DNA of 64,000 bases. Origin: Donghicola eburneus (lineage in GTDB: Bacteria; Pseudomonadota; Alphaproteobacteria; Rhodobacterales; Rhodobacteraceae). The position numbers were made by a program, and so were the translations under genes. The notes under the pieces are model-generated. The model had not been told where the DNA came from, did not search any database, and worked only from the letters and a program-made list of their open reading frames with translations. The DNA is taken from contig NZ_FOXY01000007.1 of the NCBI RefSeq assembly GCF_900115865.1, forward strand, positions 124,001 to 188,000, in the 5' to 3' direction. Shown in pieces: positions 1-8,981 of this stretch. The stretch's first letter is position 1; each line of letters opens with the position of its first letter.

Positions 1-58
1 GACTCTGAAAAATCTGGGCGTGCCGGAGAAGGCGATCATCCGCGAAGATTTCTCCTAA
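1..58 (+). CDS. C-terminal end of a truncated gene, possibly a ferredoxin/flavin reductase
   Basis: Only the last 18 codons are present (TLKNLGVPEKAIIREDFS, then TAA), read in the second frame from the window start. The pattern LGVP-x3-I-x2-E-x-F resembles the tails of FNR-fold NAD(P)H oxidoreductases, but so short a piece cannot prove the family. An excellent intrinsic terminator follows 25 bases downstream, so this is probably the last gene of its operon. Confidence 0.45.
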   Translation, partial: TLKNLGVPEKAIIREDFS

Positions 59-82
59 GGCTTATTCGGACTGCAACAGATT

Positions 83-105
83 GGGGCCCTGCGGGGCCCT
101 TTTTT
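83..105 (+). terminator. Rho-independent terminator of the truncated first gene
   Basis: Stem GGGCCC (84-89) and GGGCCC (94-99) with a 4-nt loop, followed immediately by six T (100-105). It faces the plus-strand gene ending at 58. Confidence 0.85.
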
Positions 106-124
106 GTGGGCGCAATTGTTTGGA

Positions 125-158
125 CAAAAAGAAGCCCTCTGGCTTGGCGGCCAGAGGG
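125..158 (-). terminator. Rho-independent terminator of the 127-aa hypothetical gene
   Basis: Nine-base perfect stem CCCTCTGGC (135-143) with GCCAGAGGG (150-158) and a 6-nt loop. On the minus strand it is followed by a T-rich run (complement of 125-133). It lies 26 bases beyond the stop of the minus-strand gene ending at 184. Confidence 0.8.
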
Positions 159-183
159 TTTGAATGTCGCAAGGGGCGGCGGG

Positions 184-567
184 TTATGCCGCGCGGGGGC
201 GCTCCGCGTTTTCGGTAATGGCGTCGATCTGGCGCATCAGGGTGCGCAGGGGGATGCCGTCGGTGACTTCGGATGCATAGAGCGCAGGCAGGGTGGCCAG
301 CGGGCCGGTGATCGGACGGTCGCAGATGACCAGAGCGATCTCTGCCGCGTCGCTGTCAGAGGTTTTGTAGGCACGCAATTGACGAGCAGACGAGAAATAA
401 AGCTGCACCGGCGCCTCTAGCCGGTCAGAGACCAGCTCTAGCACATGTGCGGGCAGCGGCGGTTGCCCGTCGGCGCCTGCGATGATCGCGATGGCGCGGG
501 GCTGCGACTGGGCGCGGGCCGGTTCGATGAAATTCTCGGTGGTCTTCTGAAAGTTCGTATGAAGCAT
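184..567 (-). CDS. Hypothetical protein, 127 aa
   Basis: I do not recognise a family. The protein is soluble and acidic-neutral, with no signal peptide, membrane segment or cysteine motif. A central stretch (about residues 52-90: PVQLYFSSARQL, then AEIALVICDRPI) alternates hydrophobic residues like an alpha/beta fold. The assignment as a gene rests on the continuous frame, codon usage with G/C third positions like the neighbours, and a good terminator just past the stop. No strong Shine-Dalgarno precedes the ATG, so the start could lie further in. It stands alone, divergent from the GNAT gene. Confidence 0.6.
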   Translation of the reverse strand: MLHTNFQKTTENFIEPARAQSQPRAIAIIAGADGQPPLPAHVLELVSDRLEAPVQLYFSSARQLRAYKTSDSDAAEIALVICDRPITGPLATLPALYASEVTDGIPLRTLMRQIDAITENAERPRAA

Positions 568-894
568 GTCGATAACCTGGGTCTGATGCCAAAACAGCGG
601 CGAAACTCTAGAGGAATATGTAAGTCAGACTTTGTCCTGTTTTGGCGGCGGTCGGTGCCGCTGGTGAAAAGCATCACGCGCAAAATTGGGGCTGCGCGCT
701 CGATTATATCGTGGTCTGGGAATATAACGCAGAGACCCCGCCGTAAGTTTCAGTCACCTTGACGTGAGGTTTCTGTGACAAAGACGAGAGTTGAATTGGT
801 TCTGTAGGCTGCCGGAAATTTGGATATGGCGATAGGACCAATCGGCTGCTAGAGCCTGCTTGCGTTTCCATGTGCGAGAGAAAGGGCCCTGATC
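568..894. other. Divergent intergenic region without a gene
   Basis: 327 bases between the minus-strand hypothetical gene and the plus-strand acetyltransferase. It is more AT-rich than its flanks (for example around 610-700 and 765-830) and presumably holds both promoters, but I could not assign a convincing -35/-10 pair. Short frames crossing it have no family features. Confidence 0.4.
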
Positions 895-1449
895 ATGCGG
901 GATTTTGCAACAGATGTGGTGTTGACCGACGGGGTTCTGGAATTGCGCCCGCTGCGGTCAAGTGATCGTGAGGGATTGTACGCGGCGGCCTCTGATCCCG
1001 CGACCTGGGCGCAGCATCCGGCCAAGGGGCGGGCAGAGCGGGCCGTGTTCGACCCGTATTTCGACTTTTTGCTGGGGGCAGGGGGCACACTGGTCGCGAT
1101 AGAGGTCGCGACGGGTACGATCTTGGGCTGTTCGCGGTTCTACGATGTGCCGGACCAGCCAGAGGGGATCGCGATCGGGTTCACCTTTTTGGGGTGCGCG
1201 TACTGGGGCGGGGCGTGGAACCGCCGGATGAAGGCGCTGATGGTTGGCCATGTGCTGCAAAGCCGCCCCGAGGTCTGGCTGCACATTGCGCCGGACAACA
1301 TCCGGTCGCAGATCGCCAGCGGGCGGGTCGGGGCGGTGCATCAGTACGATGCTGATCTGGATATGGGGCAAGGTCCGGTGCCCTATAAATGCTATACGAT
1401 CACAGCCCAGAGTTGGGCTAACGCCACGCGAACCCCGATCGAGGCGTGA
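895..1449 (+). CDS. GNAT-family N-acetyltransferase
   Basis: The 184-aa protein follows the RimJ/RimL-type GNAT plan: an opening strand LELRPLRSSDREGLYAAASDPATW (residues about 15-38), a central strand with GCSRFYDV (about 78-85) and a second half IGFTFLGCAYWGGAWNRRMK (about 93-112) where acetyl-CoA would sit between beta4 and helix 3. It probably transfers an acetyl group from acetyl-CoA to an N-terminus or small amine; the substrate cannot be read from sequence. The classical Q/RxxGxG/A loop is degenerate, as is common in this subgroup. The ATG is preceded by a purine-rich GAGAGAAAGG. Monocistronic, with a hairpin after the stop. Confidence 0.8.
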   Translation: MRDFATDVVLTDGVLELRPLRSSDREGLYAAASDPATWAQHPAKGRAERAVFDPYFDFLLGAGGTLVAIEVATGTILGCSRFYDVPDQPEGIAIGFTFLGCAYWGGAWNRRMKALMVGHVLQSRPEVWLHIAPDNIRSQIASGRVGAVHQYDADLDMGQGPVPYKCYTITAQSWANATRTPIEA

Positions 1450-1455
1450 AACAAG

Positions 1456-1499
1456 GCCGCCAAAGGGGCGCTTGGGGCCCGAAATTGGCGGCTTCTCTT
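1456..1499 (+). terminator. Probable terminator of the GNAT gene
   Basis: Inverted repeat GCCGCCAA (1456-1463) and TTGGCGGC (1485-1492) with a GC-rich 21-nt loop, followed by TTCTCTT. The T-run is imperfect. Confidence 0.5.
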
Positions 1500-1561
1500 G
1501 ACTTCTGGGGCGTGGGCATGTGTATCGGCGTCAACTTGATACCACCCGTCCGGAGAGCCTG

Positions 1562-3343
1562 ATGCACACCTATCGCAGCCACACCTGCGCTGACCTGAAC
1601 AAAGACAACGTTGGTGAAACCGTCCGCCTGTCGGGCTGGGTGCACCGTGTCCGCGACCACGGCGGCATTCTGTTTATCGACCTGCGCGACCACTTTGGCG
1701 TGACTCAGGTTCTGTGCGACCCCGACAGCCCCGTTTTCGCAGAGGTCGAGAAGGTCCGCAGCGAATGGTGTATCCGCATCGACGGCACCGTAAAGGCGCG
1801 CGACGAAGGTCTGGTGAACCCCAAGATTCCGACGGGCGAAGTCGAAGTCTTTGTCCGTGATATCGAAGTTCTGGGCAAATCCGACGAACTGCCCCTGATG
1901 GTGTTCGGTGATCAGGAATACCCCGAGGAAACTCGCCTGCGCTACCGCTATCTGGACCTGCGCCGCGAGAAGCTGCAGCGCAACATGACCATGCGCTCTG
2001 ATGTGGTGTCCTCGATCCGTCGCCGCATGTGGGACAAGGGCTTCCGCGAGTACCAGACGCCGATCATCACCGCATCTTCGCCTGAAGGCGCGCGTGACTT
2101 CCTCGTGCCTTCGCGTCTGCACCCCGGCAAGTTCTACGCGCTGCCGCAGGCCCCTCAGCAGTTCAAGCAGCTGATCATGGTGTCGGGCTTTGACAAGTAT
2201 TTCCAGATCGCGCCCTGTTTCCGCGACGAGGATCCCCGCGCAGACCGTTCGCCCACCGACTTCTACCAGCTCGACATGGAAATGTCGTTCGTCACCCAGC
2301 AGGATGTGTTCGACACCATCTCGCCCGTGATCGCTGGCGTGTTCGAAGAGTTCGGCGGCGGCAAGAAAGTGGACGCCCCCGCCGAGTGGGCGCAGATCAG
2401 CTATCGTGACGCGGCCCTGTGGTACGGCACCGACAAGCCCGACCTGCGCAACCCGATCAAGATGCAGGTTGTGTCCGAGCATTTTGCCGGTTCCGGTTTC
2501 GCGATCTTTGCCAAGCTGCTGGAGCAGGACGGCACCGAAATCCGCGCAATCCCCGCACCCACCGGCGGCAGCCGCAAGTTCTGTGACCGCATGAACGCAT
2601 TCGCCCAGAAAGAGGGTCTGCCCGGCATGGGCTATATCTTCTGGCGCGAGGGTGCGGACGGTATGGAAGCCGCAGGTCCCTTGGCGAAAAACATTGGCCC
2701 CGAGCGCACCGAAGCGATCCGCCAGCAGCTGGGTCTGGGCGTCGGCGATGCGGCGTTCTTCCTTGGCGGCAAGCCCGCGTCGTTTCAGCGTGTGGCAGGC
2801 AAAGCGCGCGATGTGATCGGCGAAGAGCTGAACCTGACCGACAAGGACCGTTTCGCGTTCGCGTGGATCGTGGACTTCCCGATCTACGAGCAGGACGAAG
2901 AGACCGGCAAGATCGATTTTGAGCACAACCCGTTCTCGATGCCGCAGGGCGGTATGGACGCGCTGAATGGCGATCCGCTGAAGGTTCTGGGCTTCCAGTA
3001 CGATCTGGCATGTAACGGCTACGAGCTGGTGTCGGGCGCGATCCGGAACCACAAGCCCGAGATCATGTACAAAGCGTTCGAAATCGCAGGTTACGGTGCG
3101 GACGAGGTGAACAAGCGTTTCGGTGGTATGGTTAACGCGTTCAAATACGGCGCACCGCCCCACGGTGGCTGTGCTGCGGGTATCGACCGTATTGTGATGT
3201 TGCTGGCCGAAGAGCAGAACATCCGCGAGGTCATCATGTTCCCGATGAACCAGCGTGCCGAAGATCTGATGATGGATGCACCGTCGGAGCCCACCGCAGA
3301 GCAGCTGATGGAGCTGAACCTGCGCGTTATTCCGCAAGAGTAA
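1562..3343 (+). CDS. aspS: Aspartate--tRNA ligase
   Basis: Charges tRNA-Asp with aspartate using ATP; in alphaproteobacteria the enzyme often also mischarges tRNA-Asn for GatCAB transamidation (family knowledge). The 593-aa product starts [13 protein letters not shown], the usual start of Rhodobacteraceae AspRS. An in-frame ATG at 1520 would add 14 residues with no family match, whereas 1562 has GGAG eight bases upstream. It has an OB-fold anticodon domain ([13 protein letters not shown], about 20-32), class II motif 2 ([19 protein letters not shown], from residue 219), the bacterial GAD insertion in the middle, and motif 3 ([10 protein letters not shown], about 540). The length is normal. 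Confidence 0.98.
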   Translation: MHTYRSHTCADLNKDNVGETVRLSGWVHRVRDHGGILFIDLRDHFGVTQVLCDPDSPVFAEVEKVRSEWCIRIDGTVKARDEGLVNPKIPTGEVEVFVRDIEVLGKSDELPLMVFGDQEYPEETRLRYRYLDLRREKLQRNMTMRSDVVSSIRRRMWDKGFREYQTPIITASSPEGARDFLVPSRLHPGKFYALPQAPQQFKQLIMVSGFDKYFQIAPCFRDEDPRADRSPTDFYQLDMEMSFVTQQDVFDTISPVIAGVFEEFGGGKKVDAPAEWAQISYRDAALWYGTDKPDLRNPIKMQVVSEHFAGSGFAIFAKLLEQDGTEIRAIPAPTGGSRKFCDRMNAFAQKEGLPGMGYIFWREGADGMEAAGPLAKNIGPERTEAIRQQLGLGVGDAAFFLGGKPASFQRVAGKARDVIGEELNLTDKDRFAFAWIVDFPIYEQDEETGKIDFEHNPFSMPQGGMDALNGDPLKVLGFQYDLACNGYELVSGAIRNHKPEIMYKAFEIAGYGADEVNKRFGGMVNAFKYGAPPHGGCAAGIDRIVMLLAEEQNIREVIMFPMNQRAEDLMMDAPSEPTAEQLMELNLRVIPQE

Positions 3344-3457
3344 GCCGACCTCGGCACTATTGTGCCGAATTTGGAAACGTTCACGAGGCAGTGCGATGCG
3401 AATCGCGCTGCCTTTGTTCATTGTTGGAACAGTGAGTCCACTGCTTCGAGGTTCTGC

Positions 3458-4849
3458 ATGGTGTTCGACCCTGCCTTGGCTGACATCCGTTTCGGAACGG
3501 GCGTGTCGCCCCGCTTTGCGCGCCCAACCGGCGTTGAGGATATGTTGCGCCGCCTAACCGGTCCCGACCGTATGGCCGAGGCATATCCCGTGCCGCGCTT
3601 TGACGGCGAAGCTGGCGAGGATATTCGCGAATTTCACCGCTTGTTGCAGGCCCGCAAAAAGGTACGCGGCACGGAGGCCGAGACTCCCGCGCGCCGTCAA
3701 CTCAGCAAGCACCGCAAGAAGCTGCGCGCCGCCGAAATGCAGAGCGCCCGTCATATCCTGCTGCGCGGGATCATGTCCGAGGATGGTTTTCGCGAGCGGC
3801 TGGTGTGGTTCTGGACCGACCACTTCGCCACGGGGCCGCGCAGCCAATTGCATCGTGCGAGCATGGCATCCTATGTCGAAGATGCGATCCGGCCCCATGT
3901 GGCGGGGCGCTTTGCCGATATGCTGTGGGCGGCCGAAACCCATCCGATCATGCAGGTCTATCTGGACCAGCAAAAGAATTATGGCCCGAACAGCGCCGCC
4001 GCGCAGAAATCCAAGCGCAAGATCGGCCTGAACGAAAACCTTGGCCGTGAAATGCTGGAGCTTCACACACTGGGCGTGGGCGGCGGGTATACGCAGGCGG
4101 ATGTGACCGCGCTGGCGGGGCTGCTGACGGGGCTGAAGGTCGAAAAGAACACCCGCGCGGTGTTCAAACCAAATGCGGCGGAGCCGGGGCCGTTCATGAT
4201 CCTTGGCCAGTATTGGGGCGGGGCACCGGGGGATCGCGAGCGCGAACTGCGGGAGTTTGTCGAGGCGCTGTCCGTGAACCCCGTGACCCTGCGCCATCTG
4301 GCTTACAAGCTGGCGGTTTATTTCGTGGCGGATGCGCCGGACGAAGGCTTGGTCGAACATGTGGCCGCAGCGATGGTTGGGGCGAACGGTGATCTGGTGG
4401 CAGGCTACCGCGCAATGCTAGAGCATCCGGCCGCTTGGTCGCCGGCGCCGTCGAACGTAAAGCCGCCGATTGATTTCATGGTCTCGGCCTGCCGCGCACT
4501 GGATATTCATCCGGCGATGCTGGAGCGGATGAATGACAGCAACACCAAGGCGCGGTTCCTCGTGCCGATGTCCTTGATGGGGCAGCCTTGGTTCGATCCG
4601 AACGGACCTGATGGCTTGCCCGAGGCGGACTATCGCTGGGTCAGCCCCCAAGGTTTGGCCGAGCGCATCCAGTGGTCGATGACTGCGCCCCAAGCGCTGA
4701 CGACCAAGCTGCCGGACCCGCGCAGTTTCGTCGAGACCGCACTGGCGGGACGAGCGCCCGAGCCAGTGAAATTTGCAGCCAAAGCAGCAGAAACCGATTG
4801 GGAAGGCATTGGGCTCATCCTGTCCTCACCCGCGTTCCAGAGGAGATAA
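3458..4849 (+). CDS. DUF1800 domain-containing protein
   Basis: 463-aa member of DUF1800, a family of unknown biochemical role almost always encoded with a DUF1501 partner, as here. The hallmark is NENLGREMLELHTLGVGG at about residues 191-208, followed by YTQADVTALAGLLTG. The start at 3458 (MVFDPALADIRFG) was preferred to an in-frame ATG at 3362, because the extension is not family-like and GAGG lies upstream of 3458. No signal peptide is visible, so it may be cytoplasmic or leave with its Tat-type partner. The stop is four bases before the next ATG, indicating an operon. Confidence 0.9.
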   Translation: MVFDPALADIRFGTGVSPRFARPTGVEDMLRRLTGPDRMAEAYPVPRFDGEAGEDIREFHRLLQARKKVRGTEAETPARRQLSKHRKKLRAAEMQSARHILLRGIMSEDGFRERLVWFWTDHFATGPRSQLHRASMASYVEDAIRPHVAGRFADMLWAAETHPIMQVYLDQQKNYGPNSAAAQKSKRKIGLNENLGREMLELHTLGVGGGYTQADVTALAGLLTGLKVEKNTRAVFKPNAAEPGPFMILGQYWGGAPGDRERELREFVEALSVNPVTLRHLAYKLAVYFVADAPDEGLVEHVAAAMVGANGDLVAGYRAMLEHPAAWSPAPSNVKPPIDFMVSACRALDIHPAMLERMNDSNTKARFLVPMSLMGQPWFDPNGPDGLPEADYRWVSPQGLAERIQWSMTAPQALTTKLPDPRSFVETALAGRAPEPVKFAAKAAETDWEGIGLILSSPAFQRR

Positions 4850-4853
4850 GGCG

Positions 4854-6077
4854 ATGAAAAGACGTGATTTCCTGATCCGGTCCACGCTGCTGGGCTGTTC
4901 TGCGGCGGCCTCGCCTTTCATGACGCCGGTGGCCTTGGCCTCGGCCCCGTGGGATGCGCGGCTGGTGGTGATTATTCTACGCGGCGCGATGGATGGTCTG
5001 GATATGGTGCGGCCCTATGGCGACCCCGATTATGCGGGCCTGCGCGGCGGGTTGACGGGCGGAGGTGTAGGCGAAGCCGACTTGGATGGCTTTTATGCTC
5101 TGCACCCGTCGATGGAGCCGTTGCGCCCGTTGTGGCAGCAGGGGGCCTTGGGCTTTGCCCATGCGGTCAGCACGCCCTATCGCGATCAGCGCAGCCACTT
5201 TGACGGTCAGGACCTGCTGGAGGCGGGGACCGTGGGGCTGGACACAGGCCGGTCGCGGGACGGCTGGCTGAACCGGCTGCTGCAGAGCGTGCCGGGGGTG
5301 AGTGGCGAGACGTCCTTTGCCTTGGGGCGTGACCAGATGCTGCTGATGCGGGGCGATGCGCCGGTGAGTACGTGGGCGCCCGAGTCGGATCTGAACCTGA
5401 GCCCGCAGGCACGGCTCTTGCTGGAGATGGTCAGCCATGATGATCCGCTGTTCAGCGGGGCAGTGACGGATGCAGTGCAGATTGCGGAAAGTTTGGGGCT
5501 GATTGACGTGCCCGAAACCGCGCTGGACGCGCAGGACATGGTGACCCAGCGGATGAAGGATAACCGCAAGCAGGCGGCCAACGGGCATATGCTGCTGGCT
5601 GATTTCGCTGCCGCGCGTCTGAAAGAAGAAGCGCGAATTGCGGCCTTTTCGTTGAATGGCTGGGACACGCACAAAGGGCAGAAGAACGCGATCAACCGTG
5701 CGGGCACGCAGTTGGCCGAGGTGATCGGCGGTCTGCATGACAACCTGGGTCCCGAGATTTGGGGCAAAACGGTTGTGCTGGCGATGACAGAATTCGGGCG
5801 GACCGCGCGGCTGAATGGCTCTGCCGGAACCGACCACGGGACGGGCAGCGCGATGGTGATGGCTGGCGGTGCCCTGCGGGGTGGTCAGGTTTGGGCCGAT
5901 TGGCCGGGGCTTGGGGAGGCTGACCTGTATGCCAAGCGCGACCTGATGCCGACCCGCGATGTGCGCGCCCATGCGGCGTGGACGCTGCGGTCGCTGTTCG
6001 GAATCGAACAGAGTGTGCTCGAGACCAAGGTGTTCCCCGGTCTCGACATGGGCGGTGATCCGCGGCTGGTGCTGTAA
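4854..6077 (+). CDS. DUF1501 domain-containing protein with Tat signal
   Basis: 407-aa DUF1501 (sulfatase-like alkaline-phosphatase superfamily) protein. The N-terminus MKRRDFLIRSTLLG carries a twin-arginine motif (RRDFL) followed by a hydrophobic stretch ending near ALASA, so it is probably exported folded. The signature TEFGRT with GTDHGTGS lies at about residues 312-333. AGGAG precedes the ATG by eight bases. It is co-transcribed with the DUF1800 gene. The function is unknown; family members occur with large extracellular or repeat proteins in marine bacteria. Its TAA abuts the stop codon of the convergent response-regulator gene with no bases between. Confidence 0.9.
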   Translation: MKRRDFLIRSTLLGCSAAASPFMTPVALASAPWDARLVVIILRGAMDGLDMVRPYGDPDYAGLRGGLTGGGVGEADLDGFYALHPSMEPLRPLWQQGALGFAHAVSTPYRDQRSHFDGQDLLEAGTVGLDTGRSRDGWLNRLLQSVPGVSGETSFALGRDQMLLMRGDAPVSTWAPESDLNLSPQARLLLEMVSHDDPLFSGAVTDAVQIAESLGLIDVPETALDAQDMVTQRMKDNRKQAANGHMLLADFAAARLKEEARIAAFSLNGWDTHKGQKNAINRAGTQLAEVIGGLHDNLGPEIWGKTVVLAMTEFGRTARLNGSAGTDHGTGSAMVMAGGALRGGQVWADWPGLGEADLYAKRDLMPTRDVRAHAAWTLRSLFGIEQSVLETKVFPGLDMGGDPRLVL

Positions 6078-6800
6078 TCAGGCGACAGCCAGCGCATTCA
6101 TCCGCTGTTGCAGGAGGGCGGCCAGATTGGCGCGCGCTGGGGCCGCGGGTTGGCCGCCTTGGATCGCTTGGGACAGCGACTCGACCGCATCCATCACTGG
6201 TGTGTCATCGGCGCTGATCGCGACACCTCGTAGGAATTGCAACGCATACCCGAGCTTGGAGCAAGTTTGGTCGCGGTCCTCGTCCAGCATGTGCACCACA
6301 TGGCTGAGGTCATCGTAATAGGCCAAGCGGTCGGGGTTGATCCGCTCTTCGTTGATCATGCGCGGTCCTGTGGGGTGCCGGTTCACGGGCAGGAAGGACA
6401 GAATCGTCTCCTGAAACACTGACAGAGATTGCAGTGGTTTGGGGATAAAGGCATTGGCACCGGCTTGGAGCGCTGGGGCCTCGAGCCCTTGGTCGCCGGA
6501 AATCGCGATCAGGACGGGTGGGCGCATGGCGGTGTCTGTCAATTCTGCGATCAGATCGCAGCCGTTTCCATCGGGCAGGCCCAAGTCCACCATCAGGCAG
6601 TCAGGGCGATAGATGCTGAGGTGGCGGCGGGCCGAGCGCAGGGAATCAGCGCGGCGGATGCGCGCACCAGAGCGCATACACATCAGGCGCAGTGCCTCGC
6701 AGGTAAAGCGGCTGTCCTCGACCAGTAGCAGGCTGAGGCCGGTCAGGGGACGCGCAGGGGTGGGGCGGGTCATTCGGTAGGTCAGGTCATCGTCGTTCAT
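6078..6800 (-). CDS. Response regulator with receiver domain and uncharacterised C-terminal region
   Basis: 240 aa. The receiver domain spans about residues 22-140 and has all key positions: acidic pair E28-D29, phosphoacceptor D72 (MVDLGLPDGNG), switch serine S101 and K121 (IPKP). The last 100 residues are helical with no recognised DNA-binding or enzymatic domain, so the output is unknown; it may act through protein contacts. No histidine kinase is adjacent. The start at 6800 (MNDDDLTYRM) has GGAG upstream; an in-frame start at 6860 adds a non-conserved arginine-proline-rich stretch. It converges on the DUF1501 gene with stop codons touching. Confidence 0.82.
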   Translation of the reverse strand: MNDDDLTYRMTRPTPARPLTGLSLLLVEDSRFTCEALRLMCMRSGARIRRADSLRSARRHLSIYRPDCLMVDLGLPDGNGCDLIAELTDTAMRPPVLIAISGDQGLEAPALQAGANAFIPKPLQSLSVFQETILSFLPVNRHPTGPRMINEERINPDRLAYYDDLSHVVHMLDEDRDQTCSKLGYALQFLRGVAISADDTPVMDAVESLSQAIQGGQPAAPARANLAALLQQRMNALAVA

Positions 6801-6949
6801 CGGGCTTCTCCTCGACTCGGGCGGGTCTGGGTCAGAATACCGAGCGCATGGATAACGCATGGTTAATGGCCTGCGACCTTGGCGGCGCTTGCAATGTGCT
6901 GCGCTGCGGCGCGATAACTACCCGCGACCCAACAGGAGGAGACGACAGT

Positions 6950-7354
6950 ATGATCGGACGTTTGAACCACGTCGCTATTGCAGTGCCAGATTTGCAGGCC
7001 GCCGCAGACCAGTACCGGAATGCCTTGGGGGCCAAGGTTGGCGCCCCCCAAGACGAGCCCGACCACGGGGTGACCGTGATCTTTATCGAATTGCCGAACA
7101 CCAAGATCGAACTACTCTACCCGCTGGGCGACGATAGCCCGATCAACGGCTTCTTGGAAAAGAACCCCTCTGGCGGCATCCACCATGTCTGTTATGAGGT
7201 GGACGATATTATCGCAGCCCGCGATCACCTGAAAGAAACCGGCGCACGGGTTCTGGGTTCTGGCGAGCCCAAGATCGGCGCCCACGGCAAACCCGTCCTG
7301 TTCTTGCACCCCAAGGACTTTAACGGCTGCCTCGTGGAATTGGAGCAAGTCTGA
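6950..7354 (+). CDS. mce: Methylmalonyl-CoA epimerase
   Basis: Interconverts (2R)- and (2S)-methylmalonyl-CoA, linking propionyl-CoA carboxylation or ethylmalonyl-CoA-type pathways to methylmalonyl-CoA mutase. The 134-aa single-domain vicinal-oxygen-chelate protein has the expected metal ligands: H7 in LNHVAIAVPDL, H78/H79 in GIHHVCYEV and E130 in CLVELEQV. The start has AGGAGGAG upstream; a longer frame from 6848 lacks family similarity. It overlaps the DUF1467 gene by one base (TGATG), so the two are co-translated. meaB and prpE of the same pathway lie elsewhere in the window. Confidence 0.93.
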   Translation: MIGRLNHVAIAVPDLQAAADQYRNALGAKVGAPQDEPDHGVTVIFIELPNTKIELLYPLGDDSPINGFLEKNPSGGIHHVCYEVDDIIAARDHLKETGARVLGSGEPKIGAHGKPVLFLHPKDFNGCLVELEQV

Positions 7355-7647
7355 TGACAATCACCGCCGCCATCGTTCTATACGCGGTTTGCTGGTTCAT
7401 GACCCTGTTTGTCGTTCTGCCGTTGAATTTGCGGACCCAAGGCGACGAAGGCGAGGTCGTGCCCGGAACGCCGGCTGGCGCCCCTGCGGACTTTCGGCCC
7501 AAACGCGTGGCTCTGATCACGACGATCTGGGGCACGTCGATTTGGGCGATTTTGGCTGCGGTGATTATCTTTGGCGGGCTGTCGATCCGAGATCTGGATC
7601 CGTGGAAGAGCGTGCGCCCGCAGCCGATCCTGACAGATCAGCAATAA
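7354..7647 (+). CDS. DUF1467 family small membrane protein
   Basis: 97 aa with two membrane segments (about residues 4-24 and 53-75) and a polar loop between them (GDEGEVVPGTPAGAPADFRPKR) typical of DUF1467. The family is restricted largely to alphaproteobacteria and is commonly found directly downstream of the methylmalonyl-CoA epimerase gene. The biochemical role is unknown. Its start overlaps the mce stop. Confidence 0.85.
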   Translation: MTITAAIVLYAVCWFMTLFVVLPLNLRTQGDEGEVVPGTPAGAPADFRPKRVALITTIWGTSIWAILAAVIIFGGLSIRDLDPWKSVRPQPILTDQQ

Positions 7648-7676
7648 AGCGGTCTGCCGCGGTTAGCGCGGCAGAC
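7644..7676 (-). terminator. Hairpin across the end of the EI24 gene
   Basis: Perfect nine-base inverted repeat GTCTGCCGC (7652-7660) and GCGGCAGAC (7668-7676) spanning the EI24 stop codon (7663-7665). On the minus strand it is followed by CGCTTTATT, a weak T-run. It may terminate the minus-strand nitroreductase-EI24 operon and could also slow plus-strand readthrough from mce-DUF1467. Confidence 0.5.
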
Positions 7677-8355
7677 GATGATACAGGTGGGTGAACATCG
7701 CGCAGCCCACCACGGGCACCAGCAGGTTCACCAGCGGGATCGACAGGGGCAGGGCCATCAGCCCGCCTGCGATCCACAGGGTCAGCGCATTACGGCGACG
7801 CTGCTTTTTGACGCCCGCGCGGTCGGTGCGGCGGATCGCGACCATCTGGAAATATTCCCGCGCAAGCAAGAAGCCGTTCAGCGCCCAGAAGATCAGCGGC
7901 GCAAAGGGCGCAAAGATCAGATAGAGCACCAGCGCCAGCAGGTTCGCGACCACGATCACCCCGAGAAAGCGGAACGAGTCGGTGATATTGGTCGCCAGCG
8001 AGATGCGCTTGGCGGCGGGTAGGCCGGTGTAGTGCTTGTCCTCGACCGCGTCAGCGACGTCATCCAGAAAAATGCCGGTCATGGCCGAGGCTACGGGGAC
8101 CATCAGGAATGTCGAGAGCAGCAGCATCAACGGGATCGAGCCCCATGACACGACGTTGTCGACCCAAGTGACTTCGCCAATGAACGGCAGGGTCACAGAG
8201 TCCCCCAGCAGCCAGCCGACGATCCACATGACGATGGCATAGATGCCCGCCAAGAGCGCGATCGCGAGGCCGATCCCCTTGAGAAGGACCGACCGGAAGC
8301 GGGGATCGCTGAGCTGTGCGAGGCTCAGCGACAGGGCCTTGAGGATCTGGGTCAT
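7663..8355 (-). CDS. EI24 domain-containing membrane protein (CysZ-like)
   Basis: 230 aa with about four to five membrane segments (about 26-50, 70-90, 125-155, 190-215) and the conserved C-terminal pattern NALTLWIAGGLMALPLSIPLVNLLVPVVG, which fits the EI24/CysZ-related family. CysZ proteins move sulfate, but alphaproteobacterial EI24 members are uncharacterised, so no substrate is claimed. The start codon overlaps the stop of the upstream nitroreductase gene by four bases (ATGA), showing an operon. Confidence 0.8.
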   Translation of the reverse strand: MTQILKALSLSLAQLSDPRFRSVLLKGIGLAIALLAGIYAIVMWIVGWLLGDSVTLPFIGEVTWVDNVVSWGSIPLMLLLSTFLMVPVASAMTGIFLDDVADAVEDKHYTGLPAAKRISLATNITDSFRFLGVIVVANLLALVLYLIFAPFAPLIFWALNGFLLAREYFQMVAIRRTDRAGVKKQRRRNALTLWIAGGLMALPLSIPLVNLLVPVVGCAMFTHLYHRLPR

Positions 8356-8930
8356 TCAGCGACCCAAGTGGTGATCTGGTCCAGATCGGGGCGCGGGCGA
8401 TCCGGTGTGGCAGCCGACGGGGTGCCAAGGTGGATGATGCCAGCCACGGTCTCGTCTGCGGTTAGGCCAAAGACCTCTTCGCGGAACTGTTTGTCATGGC
8501 TGAACCAGTTCGACACCCAGTTCGCGCCAAAGCCCATGGCCATCGCAGCGTTAACCAGCGACAGGCAGACAGCGCCGGCGGAGTAGGTCTGCTCGATCGC
8601 GGGGACCTTTTCGCTTTCTTTGGTGTTCTGCACCACAACGACGGCGAGGGGGCTATTGCCGTAGACGCCGACGGGCTTGTCGATCTTGGCCTGCTCGATC
8701 CCAAGTTCGGGGCCACGCTTCGCGATGGCTTGGGCCACACGCTCCAGCGCGGGCTTTTCCAGTACGACAAAGCGCCAAGGCTCCAGCTTGCCATGGTCGG
8801 GGCTGCGGGCAGCGGCGGTCAGAATGGTGGTCAGTTCTTCGCGCGTGGGCGCGGGAGCCTTGAGCGCGGGAATGGGCGTGCTGCGGCGCGACAGCAGGAA
8901 ATCGAGGGCGGCTTGGTTCTTTTCGGTCAT
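8352..8930 (-). CDS. Nitroreductase family protein (YdjA-like)
   Basis: 192-aa FMN-dependent NAD(P)H oxidoreductase. It begins with LDFLLSRRSTPIPALKAPAP and has the AARSPDHGKLEPWRFVVL segment (about residues 40-57), the pattern of the YdjA branch of small nitroreductases, and later GAVCLSLVNAAMAMGFGANWVS (about 120-141). Such enzymes reduce nitro or quinone compounds; the physiological substrate is unknown. It is the first gene of a two-gene operon with the EI24 protein. Confidence 0.88.
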   Translation of the reverse strand: MTEKNQAALDFLLSRRSTPIPALKAPAPTREELTTILTAAARSPDHGKLEPWRFVVLEKPALERVAQAIAKRGPELGIEQAKIDKPVGVYGNSPLAVVVVQNTKESEKVPAIEQTYSAGAVCLSLVNAAMAMGFGANWVSNWFSHDKQFREEVFGLTADETVAGIIHLGTPSAATPDRPRPDLDQITTWVAE

Positions 8931-8981
8931 GTTAACGTCCTAAACTTGTCAGGGTCTATGTCGGCAAGGTCGCGCAGCAGT

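Noticed and set aside
1418-3421. Open frame of 667 codons on the minus strand opposite aspS
   Set aside because: It is the antisense shadow of a GC-rich gene; the plus strand encodes a complete AspRS with all class II motifs, and the minus product is histidine/arginine/valine-rich without family features.
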